Part shown: positions 14,608 to 21,728 of the stretch, piece after piece | Numbering within the stretch: the stretch's first letter is position 1 | Layout of the letters: each line of letters begins with the position of its first letter | Assembly: GCF_024693525.1 (NCBI RefSeq) | Contig: NZ_JAILKR010000076.1 | Location: 1 to 27,935, forward strand | From: Selenomonas sp. | GTDB taxonomy: Bacteria > Bacillota_C > Negativicutes > Selenomonadales > Selenomonadaceae | Reading direction: 5' to 3' | Length of the DNA stretch: 27,935 nt | Translations under genes and position numbers: made by a program | Notes under the pieces: generated by a model | Database searches by the model: none | What the model saw: the letters and a program-made list of their open reading frames with translations, nothing else | What the model was told of the DNA's origin: nothing

Positions 14608-15858
14608 TTAGGACTGCGCCTCTGGGGCGAGATCCTCGCTGTTTTCTTCGGTGGGGGTGTCATACATGTTTTCCAGCCGGGCGACAGCCAAGGTGCTGAC
14701 CACGTCGCCGGTTACGTTGAGGGCGGTGTGAATCATGTCGATGGGGCGGAAGATGCCGACAATCATACCCATGATGGTGGCAGGCAGCCCCATGGTGTTT
14801 AGCAGCATGACTGCCAGGACAATGCCGCTGGCCGGAATGCCCGGCGTACCGATGGAAATCATGGTGGTGATGAAGATAAACATGGCCTGCTGGGCAAGGG
14901 TCAGGTCCATGCCGTAGATTTGGGCCACAAAGATGATGGTAACGGCATAATAAACGGCAATACCGTTCATGTTGATGGTGGCACCAAGGGGCAGGGAGAA
15001 GGAAGCTAGTTCGTTTTTGACATGGAATTCCTCTTCGGTGACTTTAAGGCTTACCGGCAGAGTGCCCGAGCTGCTGGTGGTGCTGAAGGCAACCAGCCAG
15101 ATGCTGAGGATTTTGCGGAAAAAATCCGTCAGCGGATAGCGGGCGATGACTTTGATGATGAAGAGATAGAGCAAAATGATGACGGAGATAGCGCCTACGT
15201 AATGGGTGAGGATAAACATGGCCAGCACGCTAAAGAGGGCGGTGCCGTATTCGCCAATGCTGCAAGCTGCCAGGGCAAAGACGCCTAGGGGCGTGGTCTT
15301 CATGACCAAATCTGTCAGCGTGAACATGATTTGCGTTCCTTCGTCTACGAATTTTTTTATGGTGCTGACCTTATCCCCCAGCATGGTCATGACGATGCCG
15401 AGGAAGGCGGCGAAGATGATGACCTGAATCAGATTGCCTTCGCTTAACGCGTGCAGGGGATTGGCGGGAATCATGCTGAGAATCGTGCCGCCAACGGTCA
15501 TGGGAGCCGCTTCTTTGATGGGGTCGCCCGTGGCGACAATCATATTGGCATCAAAGCCCTTGCCGGGCTGCATTAGGTTTGCCACCACGAGGCCGATAAT
15601 CGTAGAGAGAATGGTGGTGATGACGTAAAAGCCGAGAATCTTCGAACCGATGCGCCGCAGTTTGCGGATGTCGCCGATATTGGCGATGCCGCCGATGATG
15701 GACAGGAAAATCAGCGGTACTACAATCATTTGAATCAGCCGCAGGAAAATATCCCCCACGGGCTGCAAAAACAGGATATCCTTCTGGAAGAGGATACCGA
15801 GAATCGTGCCGGCAATAAAGGCAATCAGCACTTGGGTTGCCATATTTATTTTTTTCAT
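14608..15858 (-). CDS. Dicarboxylate/amino acid:cation symporter (DAACS family)
   Basis: A 416-residue glutamate-transporter-fold protein. The re-entrant loop HP1 shows FSTTSSSGTLP (about 258-268), TM7 has INMNGIA (295-301), HP2 has GTPGIPASGIV, and TM8 has DMIHTALNVTGD (374-385). Compared with archaeal GltPh, the TM7 motif NMDG is NMNG (Asn298 at the Asp312 position), and the TM8 Arg397, which recognises the side-chain carboxylate of Asp/Glu, is His377. Asp374, Thr378, Asn381 and Asp385, which hold the substrate amino group and sodium, are kept. It is therefore unlikely to be a classical glutamate/aspartate carrier, and ion coupling may differ. The C-terminal tail is short and acidic. Start ATG 15858 has an AGGGAGA ribosome binding site. 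It has its own consensus promoter with two operator-like inverted repeats. Confidence 0.9.
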   Translation of the reverse strand: MKKINMATQVLIAFIAGTILGILFQKDILFLQPVGDIFLRLIQMIVVPLIFLSIIGGIANIGDIRKLRRIGSKILGFYVITTILSTIIGLVVANLMQPGKGFDANMIVATGDPIKEAAPMTVGGTILSMIPANPLHALSEGNLIQVIIFAAFLGIVMTMLGDKVSTIKKFVDEGTQIMFTLTDLVMKTTPLGVFALAACSIGEYGTALFSVLAMFILTHYVGAISVIILLYLFIIKVIARYPLTDFFRKILSIWLVAFSTTSSSGTLPVSLKVTEEEFHVKNELASFSLPLGATINMNGIAVYYAVTIIFVAQIYGMDLTLAQQAMFIFITTMISIGTPGIPASGIVLAVMLLNTMGLPATIMGMIVGIFRPIDMIHTALNVTGDVVSTLAVARLENMYDTPTEENSEDLAPEAQS

Positions 15859-15889
15859 AAAACCGTCTCCCTATAAATAACTGTCCACA

Positions 15890-15911
15890 ATGTAAAGAAG
15901 AAGCTTTACAT
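15890..15911. repeat. Inverted repeat in the symporter leader
   Basis: ATGTAAAG (15890-15897) and CTTTACAT (15904-15911) form a perfect 8-bp inverted repeat around six bases, between the symporter promoter and its start codon. No T tract follows on either strand, so it is more likely an operator or a leader hairpin than a terminator. Confidence 0.5.
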
Positions 15912-15930
15912 ATGCAGCGTTTTCTTTAGG

Positions 15931-15959
15931 AGTATATAATACTATGAATCATGTGTCAA
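15931..15959 (-). promoter_or_regulatory. Sigma-70-type promoter of the symporter gene
   Basis: Read on the minus strand, TTGACA (15959-15954) and TATACT (15936-15931) are separated by 17 bases. The leader to the ATG at 15858 is about 65 bases. Confidence 0.78.
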
Positions 15960-15969
15960 TTGAATTGAC
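15955..15969. promoter_or_regulatory. Perfect 7-1-7 palindrome over the symporter -35 box
   Basis: GTCAATT-G-AATTGAC is perfectly symmetric and contains five of the six bases of the minus-strand TTGACA box. Its position predicts a repressor site for an unidentified regulator. Confidence 0.45.
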
Positions 15970-16104
15970 GGATTTTGTGGCGGCAGCGGCGGTGGTTTGG
16001 TGAGAAATGCCTTTGTTGAGGAGACAAAAGCAGGATTTTTCATGGGGGTGGGCGAATTAGACGATAGGTAATTTTGCCAAAAAGCGTATGAGGGGAGTTT
16101 TAGG

Positions 16105-18018
16105 ATGCAGGACATAGCGGATAAAAACTATAGCAAAGGAAAGGCCAATAAGCTGCTGCGGCTGTTGGCGGAAAAATATCCCAACAAGCAGGCCGTTTAC
16201 GAGAAACTCGTATATCTTCAATCGCGGCTGTCCCTTCCCAAGGGCAGTGAACATTTTATGAGTGATTTGCACGGGGAATACGAATCCTTTTTCCACATTT
16301 TAAACAATTGCTCGGGCATCATTCATGAGAAGGTGGATTATGTTTTTGGCGATCGGCTCACTCAGGAGGAGAAGGCGGAGTTCTGTACCCTGATTTATTA
16401 TCCCAAAGAAAAAATGGAGCAGATAACGGCACTGCACGCCAATACACCGGAGTGGTACCGGCGCAATCTGGCCCAATTGCTGGAGCTGTCCCAGGTCATG
16501 AGTTATAAATATCCGGCGTCCCGAGTAAATGGTTTCATTCCGGACTGCTATGCCTCGGTAATCTTTGAATTGATGAATACGCATCCCACGGTGGACAGTG
16601 CCCAGCGGGTTTATTACAACCGGCTGCTCAATACCATTGTGCAGATTGATAGTGGGGCGGATTTTATCGAGGCCTTTACGGTGCTCATCAAGCGGTTGGC
16701 GGTGGACCGGCTGCATATCGTGGGAGACTTTTATGATCGGGGCAATCGGCCCGATGCGATTTTGAATCTGCTGATGGAATATCCCTCGGTGGATATCCAA
16801 TGGGGCAATCACGATGTCCTGTGGATGGGCGCGGCGCTCGGAAGTGAGGTCTGCATTGCCAGTGTGGTGCGCAATTCGCTTCGCTACAACAATACGGATG
16901 TGCTGGAGCGGGGCTATGGCATCAGCCTGCGCTCCCTGTCCACCTTTGCCTCCCGGCTCTATCCCGACGAAAATCCCATTAAGGCGGCAGAGCGGGCCAT
17001 GACCATCATCATGTTTAAACTGGAAGGCCAGCTCATTCGCCGCAATCCGGATTTCCAGATGGAGAGCCGGCTGCTCTTGGATAAGATTGATTTTCGGGTG
17101 TCGGCAGTTACCCTGGGGGATGGCAAACGGTATGAACTGGAAAATGCCTACTTTCCGACCATTGATGAAAATACCCAAGACCCCTATGTGCTGACGGAAA
17201 AGGAACAGGAAGTAGTTGATGATCTTAAATCCTATTTTGTGGAAAGCCTGATGCTCAAACGCCATGTGGATTACCTCTACCAGAAGGGGAGCATCTATAC
17301 CCGTTTTAACGGCAATCTGCTTTTTCATGGCTGTGTGCCCCTAAATGAAGATGGCAGCCTGCGGGTGGTTAAGTTTGGCGGTCAGGAGTACAAGGGGCGC
17401 CAGTGGTTTGACTTTTGCGAGAAAATGGCTCGGGCTGCCTGGCTTCACGGGGATGAGACGGCGAAGGACTTCATGTATTTTCTGTGGTGCGGCCGCATAT
17501 CGCCGGTATCGGGCCGGGAGTTTAAAACCTTTGAGCGGGCGATGATTGTCGACGAAAGCACTTGGGTGGAACCATCAGACCCCTATTTCCGCTATATTGA
17601 TAAGGCCTCTGTTTGTGAGAAAATCCTGGCGGAATTTCATCTAGAACCGAAACGGGGCCATATCATCAATGGACATGTGCCCGTGAAGGTGCGAAAAGGC
17701 GAAACGCCGGTGAAGGCTGGCGGCAAGGCCATCATCATCGATGGCGGTTTTTGCAAGGCCTATCATAAGAAAACGGGTATCTCTGGGTTTACCTTGATTT
17801 CCAATTCCCGCGGACTGCGGCTGTTAGAGCATCAAAAGATTCCCGATGTCCGGGAGGCCCTGCGGGAGAATCAGGACATCGAGTCGGTGTCGGAGACGGT
17901 GGAACTGCAGTCTTACCGGACCACCGTGGGGGATTCCGATGAGGGCCGGGCCATCAAAGAGGAAATCAGCGACCTTTATAAATTGCTGCTGGCTTATCAA
18001 AATGGGCTGTTAAAATAA
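16105..18018 (+). CDS. fbp: Fructose-1,6-bisphosphatase class III
   Basis: A 637-residue cytoplasmic enzyme that hydrolyses fructose 1,6-bisphosphate to fructose 6-phosphate in gluconeogenesis. The length and the calcineurin-like metal-site motifs are those of the class III (Firmicutes) enzyme: MSDLHGEYESF near the N-terminus, HIVGDFYDRGNRPD and IQWGNHDVLWMGA in the middle, and HIINGHVPVKVRKGE plus IIIDGGFCKAYH in the C-terminal third. The start ATG 16105 follows AGGGGAG. The gene is single; a clear promoter was not found in the gap from 15970. The 342-codon reading frame on the opposite strand inside it is a shadow. Confidence 0.95.
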   Translation: MQDIADKNYSKGKANKLLRLLAEKYPNKQAVYEKLVYLQSRLSLPKGSEHFMSDLHGEYESFFHILNNCSGIIHEKVDYVFGDRLTQEEKAEFCTLIYYPKEKMEQITALHANTPEWYRRNLAQLLELSQVMSYKYPASRVNGFIPDCYASVIFELMNTHPTVDSAQRVYYNRLLNTIVQIDSGADFIEAFTVLIKRLAVDRLHIVGDFYDRGNRPDAILNLLMEYPSVDIQWGNHDVLWMGAALGSEVCIASVVRNSLRYNNTDVLERGYGISLRSLSTFASRLYPDENPIKAAERAMTIIMFKLEGQLIRRNPDFQMESRLLLDKIDFRVSAVTLGDGKRYELENAYFPTIDENTQDPYVLTEKEQEVVDDLKSYFVESLMLKRHVDYLYQKGSIYTRFNGNLLFHGCVPLNEDGSLRVVKFGGQEYKGRQWFDFCEKMARAAWLHGDETAKDFMYFLWCGRISPVSGREFKTFERAMIVDESTWVEPSDPYFRYIDKASVCEKILAEFHLEPKRGHIINGHVPVKVRKGETPVKAGGKAIIIDGGFCKAYHKKTGISGFTLISNSRGLRLLEHQKIPDVREALRENQDIESVSETVELQSYRTTVGDSDEGRAIKEEISDLYKLLLAYQNGLLK

Positions 18019-18177
18019 AGCCGGAAAACTATCGCAGATATATTTTTGCCGCTGGCAGGAAGCCGCCAGGAAATGTCGAAGTATTACAAAGCAGGAAAAA
18101 GATTTTACGCAACTATATTGCGGTCTTTTTGCCTGAAGAAAGCCTTTTTGTGTATTAGTTTGGCGGGAGGCGGTTTT

Positions 18178-18558
18178 ATGGCAAAACGGTTCTTTATCTG
18201 TAAGCTTTGCGGCAATATTGTCGGCGTGGTCAAAGAAGGCGGCGGAACGCTTTCGTGCTGCGGTCAGGCGATGACCGAGCTTACGGCCAATACCACCGAT
18301 GCGGCTCAGGAAAAACATGTGCCGGTAATCTCGGTGGCTGGAGATTCGGTAAAGGTGTCGGTGGGAAGTGTAACCCATCCGATGACGCCGGAACACTTCA
18401 TTGAGTGGATTCATCTCGAGACGAAACAGGGGGCCCAGATGGCCCATCTGACGCCGGATGATGCTCCGGAGTTTGTGTTCAATATGGCGGATGGAGATGA
18501 AGCAGTGGCAGCTTATGCCTATTGCAATCTGCATGGTCTGTGGAAGGCGGAAGTGTGA
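18178..18558 (+). CDS. dfx: Desulfoferrodoxin (superoxide reductase)
   Basis: A 126-residue iron protein that reduces superoxide to hydrogen peroxide without making oxygen, used by anaerobes in place of SOD. Residues 1-36 are the desulforedoxin domain with four Cys for a rubredoxin-like Fe centre (C8, C11, C27, C28). The SOR domain has the square-pyramidal Fe site ligands His47 (EKHVPV), His67 and His73 ([13 protein letters not shown]), Cys116 and His119 (CNLHGLW), plus Glu45 and Lys46 of the active-site loop. The ATG at 18178 follows GGGAGG; the longer in-frame extension to 18046 lacks family support. The rubrerythrin gene starts 20 bases downstream, making a superoxide-to-water two-gene unit. 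Confidence 0.94.
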   Translation: MAKRFFICKLCGNIVGVVKEGGGTLSCCGQAMTELTANTTDAAQEKHVPVISVAGDSVKVSVGSVTHPMTPEHFIEWIHLETKQGAQMAHLTPDDAPEFVFNMADGDEAVAAYAYCNLHGLWKAEV

Positions 18559-18578
18559 CGAGTCAGGAGGATGTTGTT

Positions 18579-19115
18579 ATGAGTAAATATGCGGGAACCC
18601 AGACGGAGAAAAATTTGCAGGCGGCTTTTGCCGGTGAATCCCAGGCGCGCAATAAATACACGTATTTTGCTTCGGTGGCCAAGAAAGATGGTTCGGAGCA
18701 GATTGCCGAGTTGTTTTTGAAAACAGCTGCCAATGAGTCCTATCATGCCAAGATGTGGCTTCGGGAATTGGAAGGAATCGGCAATACGGAAGAAAATCTC
18801 GAAGATGCCGCTAATGGCGAAAACTATGAGTGGACGGATATGTACAAAGGTTTTGCGGAAACGGCGGAACAGGAAGGGTTCCCAGAGTTGGCAATGAAAT
18901 TCCGCATGGTGGGCGAAATCGAAAAACACCATGAGGAACGCTATCGGAAGCTCTTGCAAAATGTCAAGAATGGCGAAGTGTTCAAGCGAAGCGAAGTAAA
19001 GGTATGGGAGTGCCGCAATTGCGGTCATATTGTGGTTGGCATGCAGGCGCCGAAGCTCTGTCCGGTATGCCAGCATCCCCAGACTTATTTTGAGATTCAG
19101 GGGGATAACTTCTGA
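18579..19115 (+). CDS. rbr: Rubrerythrin (NADH-type peroxidase)
   Basis: A 178-residue non-heme iron peroxidase that removes the H2O2 produced by superoxide reductase. The N-terminal four-helix bundle carries the diiron ligands Glu20 ([12 protein letters not shown]), Glu53 and His56 (NESYHAKM), Glu94/Glu97 (AETAEQEGF) and the [10 protein letters not shown] helix. The C-terminal rubredoxin domain has Cys145/Cys148 (CRNCGH) and Cys161/Cys164 ([13 protein letters not shown]), the usual order for classical rubrerythrin. The ATG follows AGGAGG by eight bases. It is the second gene of the dfx-rbr unit and ends at a strong terminator shared with the convergent LysR gene. Confidence 0.95.
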   Translation: MSKYAGTQTEKNLQAAFAGESQARNKYTYFASVAKKDGSEQIAELFLKTAANESYHAKMWLRELEGIGNTEENLEDAANGENYEWTDMYKGFAETAEQEGFPELAMKFRMVGEIEKHHEERYRKLLQNVKNGEVFKRSEVKVWECRNCGHIVVGMQAPKLCPVCQHPQTYFEIQGDNF

Positions 19116-19126
19116 AGCGTTTCGCG

Positions 19127-19169
19127 AAAAATGCGGACCGGGTCAATGTTTGGCCTGGTCCGCATTTTT
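19127..19169. terminator. Bidirectional terminator between rbr and the LysR gene
   Basis: AAAAATGCGGACC (19127-19139) pairs with GGTCCGCATTTTT (19157-19169), with inner pairing GTCA/TTGGC nearby. A and T tracts flank the stem on the two sides. Confidence 0.9.
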
Positions 19170-20088
19170 ATTGGCGGTTGGAATTGATTTTGGCGGTGAG
19201 ATTCGTCAGGATGTCGAGAAATTCGCAGGTGAGGCGGGAGGGACGAGTGGATTTGGGGAGGATATAGCCGATTTCCATATAGTCATCGACAACTAGCGGC
19301 CGGGCTACGATGTTGGAACCGTTGAGCTCTTCGCTGATGCTGCCGCTGCAGATGGTGTAGCCGTTGAGGCCGATTACCATATTAAACAGGGTGGCGCGGT
19401 CGCAGACGATCAGTTCTTTGTCACAGTCTTCGGTGCTTAGGATTTCCTCGGAAAAGTAAAAGGAGTTATGACTGCCTTGTTCGTAGGAAAGCCGCGGAAA
19501 CGGTTTTAGGTCGGCGAGGGTGACGCAGTCTTTTTGCGCAAGCGGACTGTTTTTGCCGACAAAGACATGTGGACTGGCGGTAAAGAGCGGCGTAAAGGTG
19601 AGCTGATTGTCTTTTAGCGTTTTGGTGATGATGGAACGATTGAATTTGTTGCGATACAGGATACCGGCCTCACTGCGCATGTGAGCGACATCGTCGATGA
19701 TTTCATAGGTCTGGGTTTCCCGCATGTGGAATTCGTATTTGCTGCCTTGGAATTGGCGGATGAGTTCGACAAAGGCTTCGACGACGAAGGAATAATGCTG
19801 GGAGGAAATGCAAAAATGCTGACGGATTGGCGCTTTGCCGGTGTAGCGCTCGTGCATGAGGTCGGCTTGTTCTAACACCTGGCGGGCATAGCCTAATAGT
19901 TCATCCCCGGCAGGGGTCACTTCAATGCCTTTATTCGAACGAGAAAAGATGGTGATGCCGTATTCTTCTTCCAGGGAATGGATGGCGGCGGTGAGACTGG
20001 GCTGGGCGATAAAGAGTTTTTTGGCGGCTTCGGTGATGTTTCCTGTCTCGGCGACAGTGACGGCGTAGCGGAGTTGTTTGAGTGTCAT
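19168..20088 (-). CDS. LysR-family transcriptional regulator
   Basis: A 306-residue regulator. Residues 1-60 form the winged helix-turn-helix (MTLKQLRYAVTVAETGNITEAAKKLFIAQPSLTAAIHSLEEEYGITIFSR). Residues from about 90 to 300 are the two-lobed effector domain. I start it at the ATG at 20088, with AGGAG upstream, and drop the 16-residue extension that begins in the promoter. It is divergent from the YxjG/YxjH-type methyltransferase gene, with a perfect 19-bp inverted repeat in between, so it probably controls that gene and itself. A methionine- or homocysteine-related effector is inferred from the target only. Confidence 0.9.
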   Translation of the reverse strand: MTLKQLRYAVTVAETGNITEAAKKLFIAQPSLTAAIHSLEEEYGITIFSRSNKGIEVTPAGDELLGYARQVLEQADLMHERYTGKAPIRQHFCISSQHYSFVVEAFVELIRQFQGSKYEFHMRETQTYEIIDDVAHMRSEAGILYRNKFNRSIITKTLKDNQLTFTPLFTASPHVFVGKNSPLAQKDCVTLADLKPFPRLSYEQGSHNSFYFSEEILSTEDCDKELIVCDRATLFNMVIGLNGYTICSGSISEELNGSNIVARPLVVDDYMEIGYILPKSTRPSRLTCEFLDILTNLTAKINSNRQ

Positions 20089-20119
20089 GATGATCTCCTG
20101 GTTAAAAGTTTTTGCTGTA

Positions 20120-20151
20120 ATTATAACATAGACCATAGAAAATAACTATGG
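20120..20151. promoter_or_regulatory. LysR operator and LysR-gene -10 region
   Basis: CCATAG (20133-20138), seven bases, CTATGG (20146-20151) form a perfect inverted repeat of the T-N11-A type bound by LysR proteins. On the minus strand TATAAT (20125-20120) is a good -10 for the regulator, and the repeat covers its weak -35, which predicts autoregulation. Confidence 0.6.
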
Positions 20152-20171
20152 CATTCGGATAGTTTTTCGTA

Positions 20172-20201
20172 TTGTACAGAATCTCAAGAATTCCTTAAGA
20201 T
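20172..20201 (+). promoter_or_regulatory. Candidate promoter of the methyltransferase gene
   Basis: TTGTAC at 20172-20177 and TAAGAT at 20196-20201, spacer 18 bases. The match is moderate, as expected for a promoter that needs an activator; the LysR site lies about 20 bases upstream of the -35. Confidence 0.45.
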
Positions 20202-20247
20202 AGGGATATGCGAGTTAAGAATATGAACGAAAGAAAGGAAGATTGTT

Positions 20248-21363
20248 ATGAATAAAATACAGACGCCATGCCGCTACGATTTTGTGGGGAGCTTTTTGCG
20301 TCCGGAAAAATTAAAACAGGCGCGAGCACAGTTCAAAGCGGGAAAAATCAGTCAGCAGGAGCTTGATGCGGTGACGGATGAAGCGGTGGCACAGGTGGTG
20401 ACAAAACAGAAGGCGGCAGGTTTTTCGGTGATTACCGATGGGGAGTTCCGCCGGTCATACTGGCATTTGGATTTCATGTGGGGCTTTGAAGGGGTGGCGC
20501 ATAAAGCTGGTGGCGGCGTCCAGTTCAATGGTGAGGTGGCAGAGCTGGAGGATACCTGGCTGGTGGGCAAGGTGAAAGCGAAGCAGCATCCCTTTGTGGC
20601 GTATTTCCGATTCCTCAAGCAGTTTGAAGATGAGCAGACGGTGGCCAAATACACGATTCCCGCACCGGCCCAGATGTTCCAGCAGTTCATCATTCCCCAG
20701 AACATCGAATCCACCCGGAAAATTTATCCGGATAACGAGTCGCTTATCCAGGATATTGGCAAGGCCTATCAGCAGGTCATTCGTCAGTTCTACGAGGCAG
20801 GCTGCCGCAATCTGCAGTTTGATGACTGCACCTGGGGCGCCGTGGTGGGGGATGCTGCCCAGCAGCGTTATCAGGCGCTGGGGCTGGATTTAGAGGATGT
20901 TAAAGCGCAGCTCTTGGCGGTGAACAATCTGGCGTTAGCAGCGAAACCGTCAGATATGGTCATCAATTCGCATATTTGCCGCGGAAATTATCATTCGACC
21001 TTCTTTACCAGCGGCCCGTATGATTCGGTAGCGGATTACGTTTTTGCCGAGGAAAAGGTCGATGCGCTCTATCTGGAGTATGACGATGAGCGCTCTGGCG
21101 GCTTTGCACCGCTGGCTAAGGTATCGCCGGATAAAAAAGTGGTACTCGGACTTATCACGACGAAAAAGCCCGAGCTTGAAGATAAGGAGGCCGTTATCGC
21201 CAGAATCCATGAGGCAGCGAAATATATTCCCTTGGAGCGGCTGTGCCTAAGTCCTCAGTGTGGATTTGCCTCCTGTGAAATCGGCAATAAACTGACGGAA
21301 GCGCAGCAGTGGGCAAAGCTGGCACTGGTTAAAGAGATTGCGCAGGAGGTGTGGGGTGAATAA
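20248..21363 (+). CDS. YxjG/YxjH-type methyltransferase (MetE C-terminal-like)
   Basis: A 371-residue barrel protein related to the C-terminal, catalytic half of cobalamin-independent methionine synthase. Zinc-site residues are visible: His242 and Cys244 (NSHICRGNYH), Glu277 (YLEYDDERSG) and Cys338 (LSPQCGF). It lacks the N-terminal MetE half that helps bind the polyglutamyl folate, so the methyl donor is uncertain; homologues (B. subtilis YxjG/YxjH) are tied to methionine metabolism. The start ATG 20248 has AAAGGAAGA. It is controlled, by position, by the divergent LysR protein; no S-box or T-box leader is present. It is a single gene with no evident terminator directly behind it. Confidence 0.88.
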   Translation: MNKIQTPCRYDFVGSFLRPEKLKQARAQFKAGKISQQELDAVTDEAVAQVVTKQKAAGFSVITDGEFRRSYWHLDFMWGFEGVAHKAGGGVQFNGEVAELEDTWLVGKVKAKQHPFVAYFRFLKQFEDEQTVAKYTIPAPAQMFQQFIIPQNIESTRKIYPDNESLIQDIGKAYQQVIRQFYEAGCRNLQFDDCTWGAVVGDAAQQRYQALGLDLEDVKAQLLAVNNLALAAKPSDMVINSHICRGNYHSTFFTSGPYDSVADYVFAEEKVDALYLEYDDERSGGFAPLAKVSPDKKVVLGLITTKKPELEDKEAVIARIHEAAKYIPLERLCLSPQCGFASCEIGNKLTEAQQWAKLALVKEIAQEVWGE

Positions 21364-21420
21364 CTCTTGGCAAATACATTTGTCTAAAGCATGTATACTA
21401 TATTCCTGGTAAAGGTTTTC

Positions 21421-21449
21421 TTGTTTTTGTTTTTGCAGTATGCTATAAT
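21421..21449 (+). promoter_or_regulatory. Promoter of the chemoreceptor leader
   Basis: TTGTTT at 21421-21426 and TATAAT at 21444-21449, spacer 17 bases. The predicted start near 21456 leaves about 270 bases of leader before the chemoreceptor ATG at 21729. Confidence 0.6.
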
Positions 21450-21455
21450 TTTATC

Positions 21456-21578
21456 TTAATAAAACATCTATGGGATTTATGGCGGTTTTGTTACGATGTA
21501 AATGAAACGTGATGCCTCATGCTGCTGAAGGACAATTTCTTACGATGCGGATAATTTGCCTTAAGCATAGGAGCATTT
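21456..21578 (+). ncRNA. Unassigned structured leader (possible riboswitch or attenuator aptamer)
   Basis: About 120 untranslated bases lie between the promoter and a strong hairpin. No reading frame with a ribosome binding site was seen. The octamer TTACGATG occurs twice (21490-21497 and 21540-21547). CGGAT at 21548-21552 can pair with ATCCG at 21581-21585 in the terminator stem, so an alternative fold is possible. I could not match it to c-di-GMP, THF, ZTP, fluoride or other known aptamers. The region holds no gene. Confidence 0.35.
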
Positions 21579-21611
21579 AAATCCGGGTTGCGATCGCGCA
21601 ACTCGGATTTT
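21579..21611 (+). terminator. Terminator-like hairpin in the chemoreceptor leader
   Basis: AAATCCGGGTTGCG (21579-21592), loop ATCG, CGCAACTCGGATTT (21597-21610): a 14-bp stem with one G-U pair, followed by only a short T tract (TTTT then G). Confidence 0.65.
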
Positions 21612-21673
21612 GTTGTAAAGGGATCATTTACTTTTATCAAGCAACTAAATGATAGCATTAGTACAGCAGGTAG

Positions 21674-21697
21674 AAACGGTCCAAGGAGACTGTTTTT
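21674..21697 (+). terminator. Second hairpin with T tract, just before the chemoreceptor ribosome binding site
   Basis: AAACGGTC (21674-21681), loop CAAGGA, GACTGTTT (21688-21695), followed by TT: an 8-bp stem with one wobble. It precedes AAAAGGAGC, the ribosome binding site of the chemoreceptor, by about 17 bases. It is a weaker candidate than the upstream hairpin. Confidence 0.4.
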
Positions 21698-21728
21698 ATA
21701 AATACTATTACCAAAAGGAGCAAGAGAA

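Noticed and set aside
16300..17328. 342-codon reading frame on the minus strand inside fbp
   Set aside because: It is entirely antisense to the conserved fbp gene and has no recognisable domain; His- and Gln-rich translation is typical of a mirror frame.
18108..18130. Terminator after fbp (CGCAA/TTGCG followed by T residues)
   Set aside because: The stem is only five pairs around an AT loop and is interrupted before the T tract, so it is too weak to call.
21528..21554. Sigma-28-like -10 (GCGGATAA) in the chemoreceptor leader
   Set aside because: The -10 matches at 7 of 8 positions, but no matching -35 occurs at the right distance and a start there would fall directly into the terminator-like hairpin.
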